Positions 41,904-42,821 of a stretch of DNA of 42,821 nt are shown in pieces. A program made the position numbers and the translations under genes. Source of the stretch: an uncultured Oscillospiraceae bacterium. GTDB lineage: Bacteria > Bacillota > Clostridia > Oscillospirales > Oscillospiraceae. Below the pieces are notes generated by a model. The model was given only the letters and a program-made list of their open reading frames with translations. It ran no database searches and had not been told where the DNA came from. The stretch is from NCBI GenBank assembly GCA_947625945.1, contig CANQQI010000005.1, positions 1 to 42,821 on the forward strand. Direction: 5' to 3'. The stretch's first letter is position 1. Every line of letters starts with the position of its first letter.

Positions 41904-42065
41904 ATGAACGACGCTGAAAAGGAAGCGATGAGGAAAGCAAAAAACGCATATCGCCGTGAATGGAACCGTCGTAACCCCGAAAAGGTCAAAGCAGCACAAG
42001 AGAGGTACTGGCTAAAGCGAGCTGCTGAATTGGCACAATGGAAGGGGGGAAGTGCAAATGGCTGA
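41904..42065 (+). CDS. small basic hypothetical protein of integrative elements
   Basis: The 53-residue protein starts at the ATG seven bases after TGGAGG. It is very rich in charged residues and aromatic positions (KNAYRREWNRRNPEKVKAAQ, RYWLKRAAELAQW) and is predicted to be helical. I know similar small proteins as hypothetical ORFs at the start of the early operon in Firmicutes prophages and integrative elements; no function is assigned. It is the first gene rightward of the divergent promoter and overlaps the next gene by eight bases. Confidence 0.7.
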   Translation: MNDAEKEAMRKAKNAYRREWNRRNPEKVKAAQERYWLKRAAELAQWKGGSANG

Positions 42066-42252
42066 GAAGTTTGCGCTATCTCCGACAGAAGCGGCACAAG
42101 CATTGGATATAAGCCGCCCGACGGTTTACAACCTGATGAACCGTGAGATTGACCGGCTCCCAAATTTCAAAGTTGGGTCCCGCCGCCTGATCCCCGTCGA
42201 TGGGCTTCGGGCATGGGTAAAGCGTCAGGCAGACGAAAATGTGGGCGGTTAG
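42058..42252 (+). CDS. excisionase-like helix-turn-helix protein
   Basis: The 64-residue protein is read from the ATG at 42058, with GGGGGGAAG upstream; a GTG two codons earlier is also possible. It is a MerR-like/HTH_17 DNA-binding domain: LSPTEAAQALDISRPTVYNL forms the helix-turn-helix and FKVGSRRLIPVDGLRAWVKR the wing and following helix. Proteins of this size and build beside tyrosine integrases act as excisionases that direct excision and reverse integration. Position, size and fold support that role; no binding site was identified. Confidence 0.8.
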   Translation: MAEKFALSPTEAAQALDISRPTVYNLMNREIDRLPNFKVGSRRLIPVDGLRAWVKRQADENVGG

Positions 42253-42285
42253 AACAGTTGAGCAAATGGGAATGGGGGTGAAGAT

Positions 42286-42645
42286 ATGCCGCGGCATAAA
42301 GCTGCAAAAAATTGTAAAATCCTGCCGTGGCTGTCAGAAAAGCCGGACAATTCAGAGGGCCGGTTTTTACAAATCGGAAATTCCCTCCTGCTATCGGAGA
42401 AATACGGCGAACTATCCGCAAGTGCACAGCACCTTTACTTATGTGCCGCTATGGAGGCCGGGGGGCACCGTGAGTTCACATTCCCTGCCACCACCATGAA
42501 AAAGTATCACCTGTCCCGCTCCACCGCGCAAGCCGCCTTGAATGAGTTGACGAAACACGGATTTATTGAGCTTGTGTCTTGCGGGAAGATCACAAGAGAG
42601 CCAAATCAATACCGCTTTTCTTTTCACTGGAAAGGCCTTAAATAA
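42286..42645 (+). CDS. winged-helix protein of the integrative element
   Basis: The 119-residue protein starts at the ATG after GGGGGTGAAGAT. The central part, LSASAQHLYLCAAMEAGG and YHLSRSTAQAALNELTKHGF followed by IELVSCG and NQYRFSFHWKG, reads as a winged helix-turn-helix of the kind seen in replication initiators and GntR/MarR-like folds. A basic N-terminus (MPRHKAAKNCK) precedes it. A direct role in replication or control of the element is possible; it lies 41 bases upstream of the repeat cluster at 42687-42804, which could be its binding region. Function is not established from sequence. Confidence 0.65.
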   Translation: MPRHKAAKNCKILPWLSEKPDNSEGRFLQIGNSLLLSEKYGELSASAQHLYLCAAMEAGGHREFTFPATTMKKYHLSRSTAQAALNELTKHGFIELVSCGKITREPNQYRFSFHWKGLK

Positions 42646-42686
42646 ACTGATAGATGTGGCAATATCTAGTATATCTGCTTTATTTC

Positions 42687-42804
42687 CGGGCAGTGCAAGC
42701 ACAGCATAAAAACTTACTGGTTGCCCCAAAATCGGGCAGTGCAGAGAATAAAGGCCCGCTCCACTGCCCGAAAACCGGTCAAGAAAGCCGCTTTACACTG
42801 CCCG
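42687..42804. repeat. four copies of a CGGGCAGTG motif, two direct and two inverted
   Basis: Copies on the + strand are at 42687-42695 and 42733-42741 (both extended by CA), and inverted copies CACTGCCCG at 42762-42770 and 42796-42804. Three of the four are preceded, in motif orientation, by T-rich bases (ATTTC, GTTTT, ATTTT). The arrangement within 118 bases at the right edge resembles iterons or operator clusters. No gene is called in the 176 bases after 42645; one frame remains open from 42670 to the edge but lacks a supported start. Confidence 0.6.
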
Positions 42805-42821
42805 AAAATCAATCAGCCAAA

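Noticed and set aside
41762-42163. N-terminal extension of the XRE regulator up to 42163
   Set aside because: It passes through three rightward genes and both promoters; the GTG at 41761 has a strong ribosome site.
42670-42821. Open frame to the right edge
   Set aside because: About 50 codons without an ATG or ribosome site; open by chance is quite possible and the repeats could explain the sequence better.

Overview
The window is high-GC chromosomal DNA from what is most likely a gut Clostridia bacterium. An Oscillospiraceae-type organism related to Flavonifractor, Lawsonibacter or Oscillibacter would fit. The basis is Gram-positive promoters and Shine-Dalgarno sequences, an AgrA/AgrC-like two-component system, GPH sugar symporters, UidR/GusR-like TetR control, an anaerobic (cbi) cobalamin pathway and BspA-type leucine-rich repeats. 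The taxonomic placement is inference from gene content.

Region 1 (1-2515): the 3' end of an alpha/beta hydrolase gene, then a LytTR response regulator and GHKL sensor kinase pair with its own consensus promoter and a terminator. Region 2 (2587-18896, + strand): eleven closely spaced or overlapping genes, probably one transcription unit for L-rhamnosides. It encodes a cytoplasmic GH78 alpha-L-rhamnosidase, a GPH symporter, a membrane-anchored GH3 beta-glycosidase with swapped domain order, a four-helix membrane protein, an embedded surface cassette (LRR/SGNH lipoprotein, two-helix mini-protein, MBOAT acyltransferase, second SGNH/LRR protein), then rhamnulokinase, an arabinose/fucose-isomerase-type enzyme standing where a rhamnose isomerase is expected, and rhamnulose-1-phosphate aldolase. 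The unit ends in a strong terminator.

Region 3 (18905-28804): a TetR regulator divergent from a second sugar operon with a consensus promoter and a dyad operator candidate. It contains a GH2 enzyme with an NHK triplet at the place of the beta-glucuronidase NxK motif, a second double-anchored swapped GH3, a cluster of GC-rich palindromes, a GPH symporter, mannonate dehydratase and an SDR mannonate oxidoreductase. The gene set reads as a beta-glucuronide (or related hexuronide) utilisation operon.

Region 4 (28838-39534, - strand): a cobalamin operon behind a B12 riboswitch with an intrinsic terminator: cobD, cbiA with an N-terminal Cys-rich domain, cbiC, cbiD, cbiF, cbiG, cbiH, a cbiJ-cbiE-cbiT triple fusion, and cbiP. 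Almost all junctions overlap. Region 5 (39591-42821): tRNA-Ser(GGA) followed by the left end of an integrative element: tyrosine integrase, XRE regulator with overlapping divergent promoters, a small basic protein, an excisionase-like HTH protein, a winged-helix protein, and four copies of a 9-bp motif (two direct, two inverted) at the window edge.
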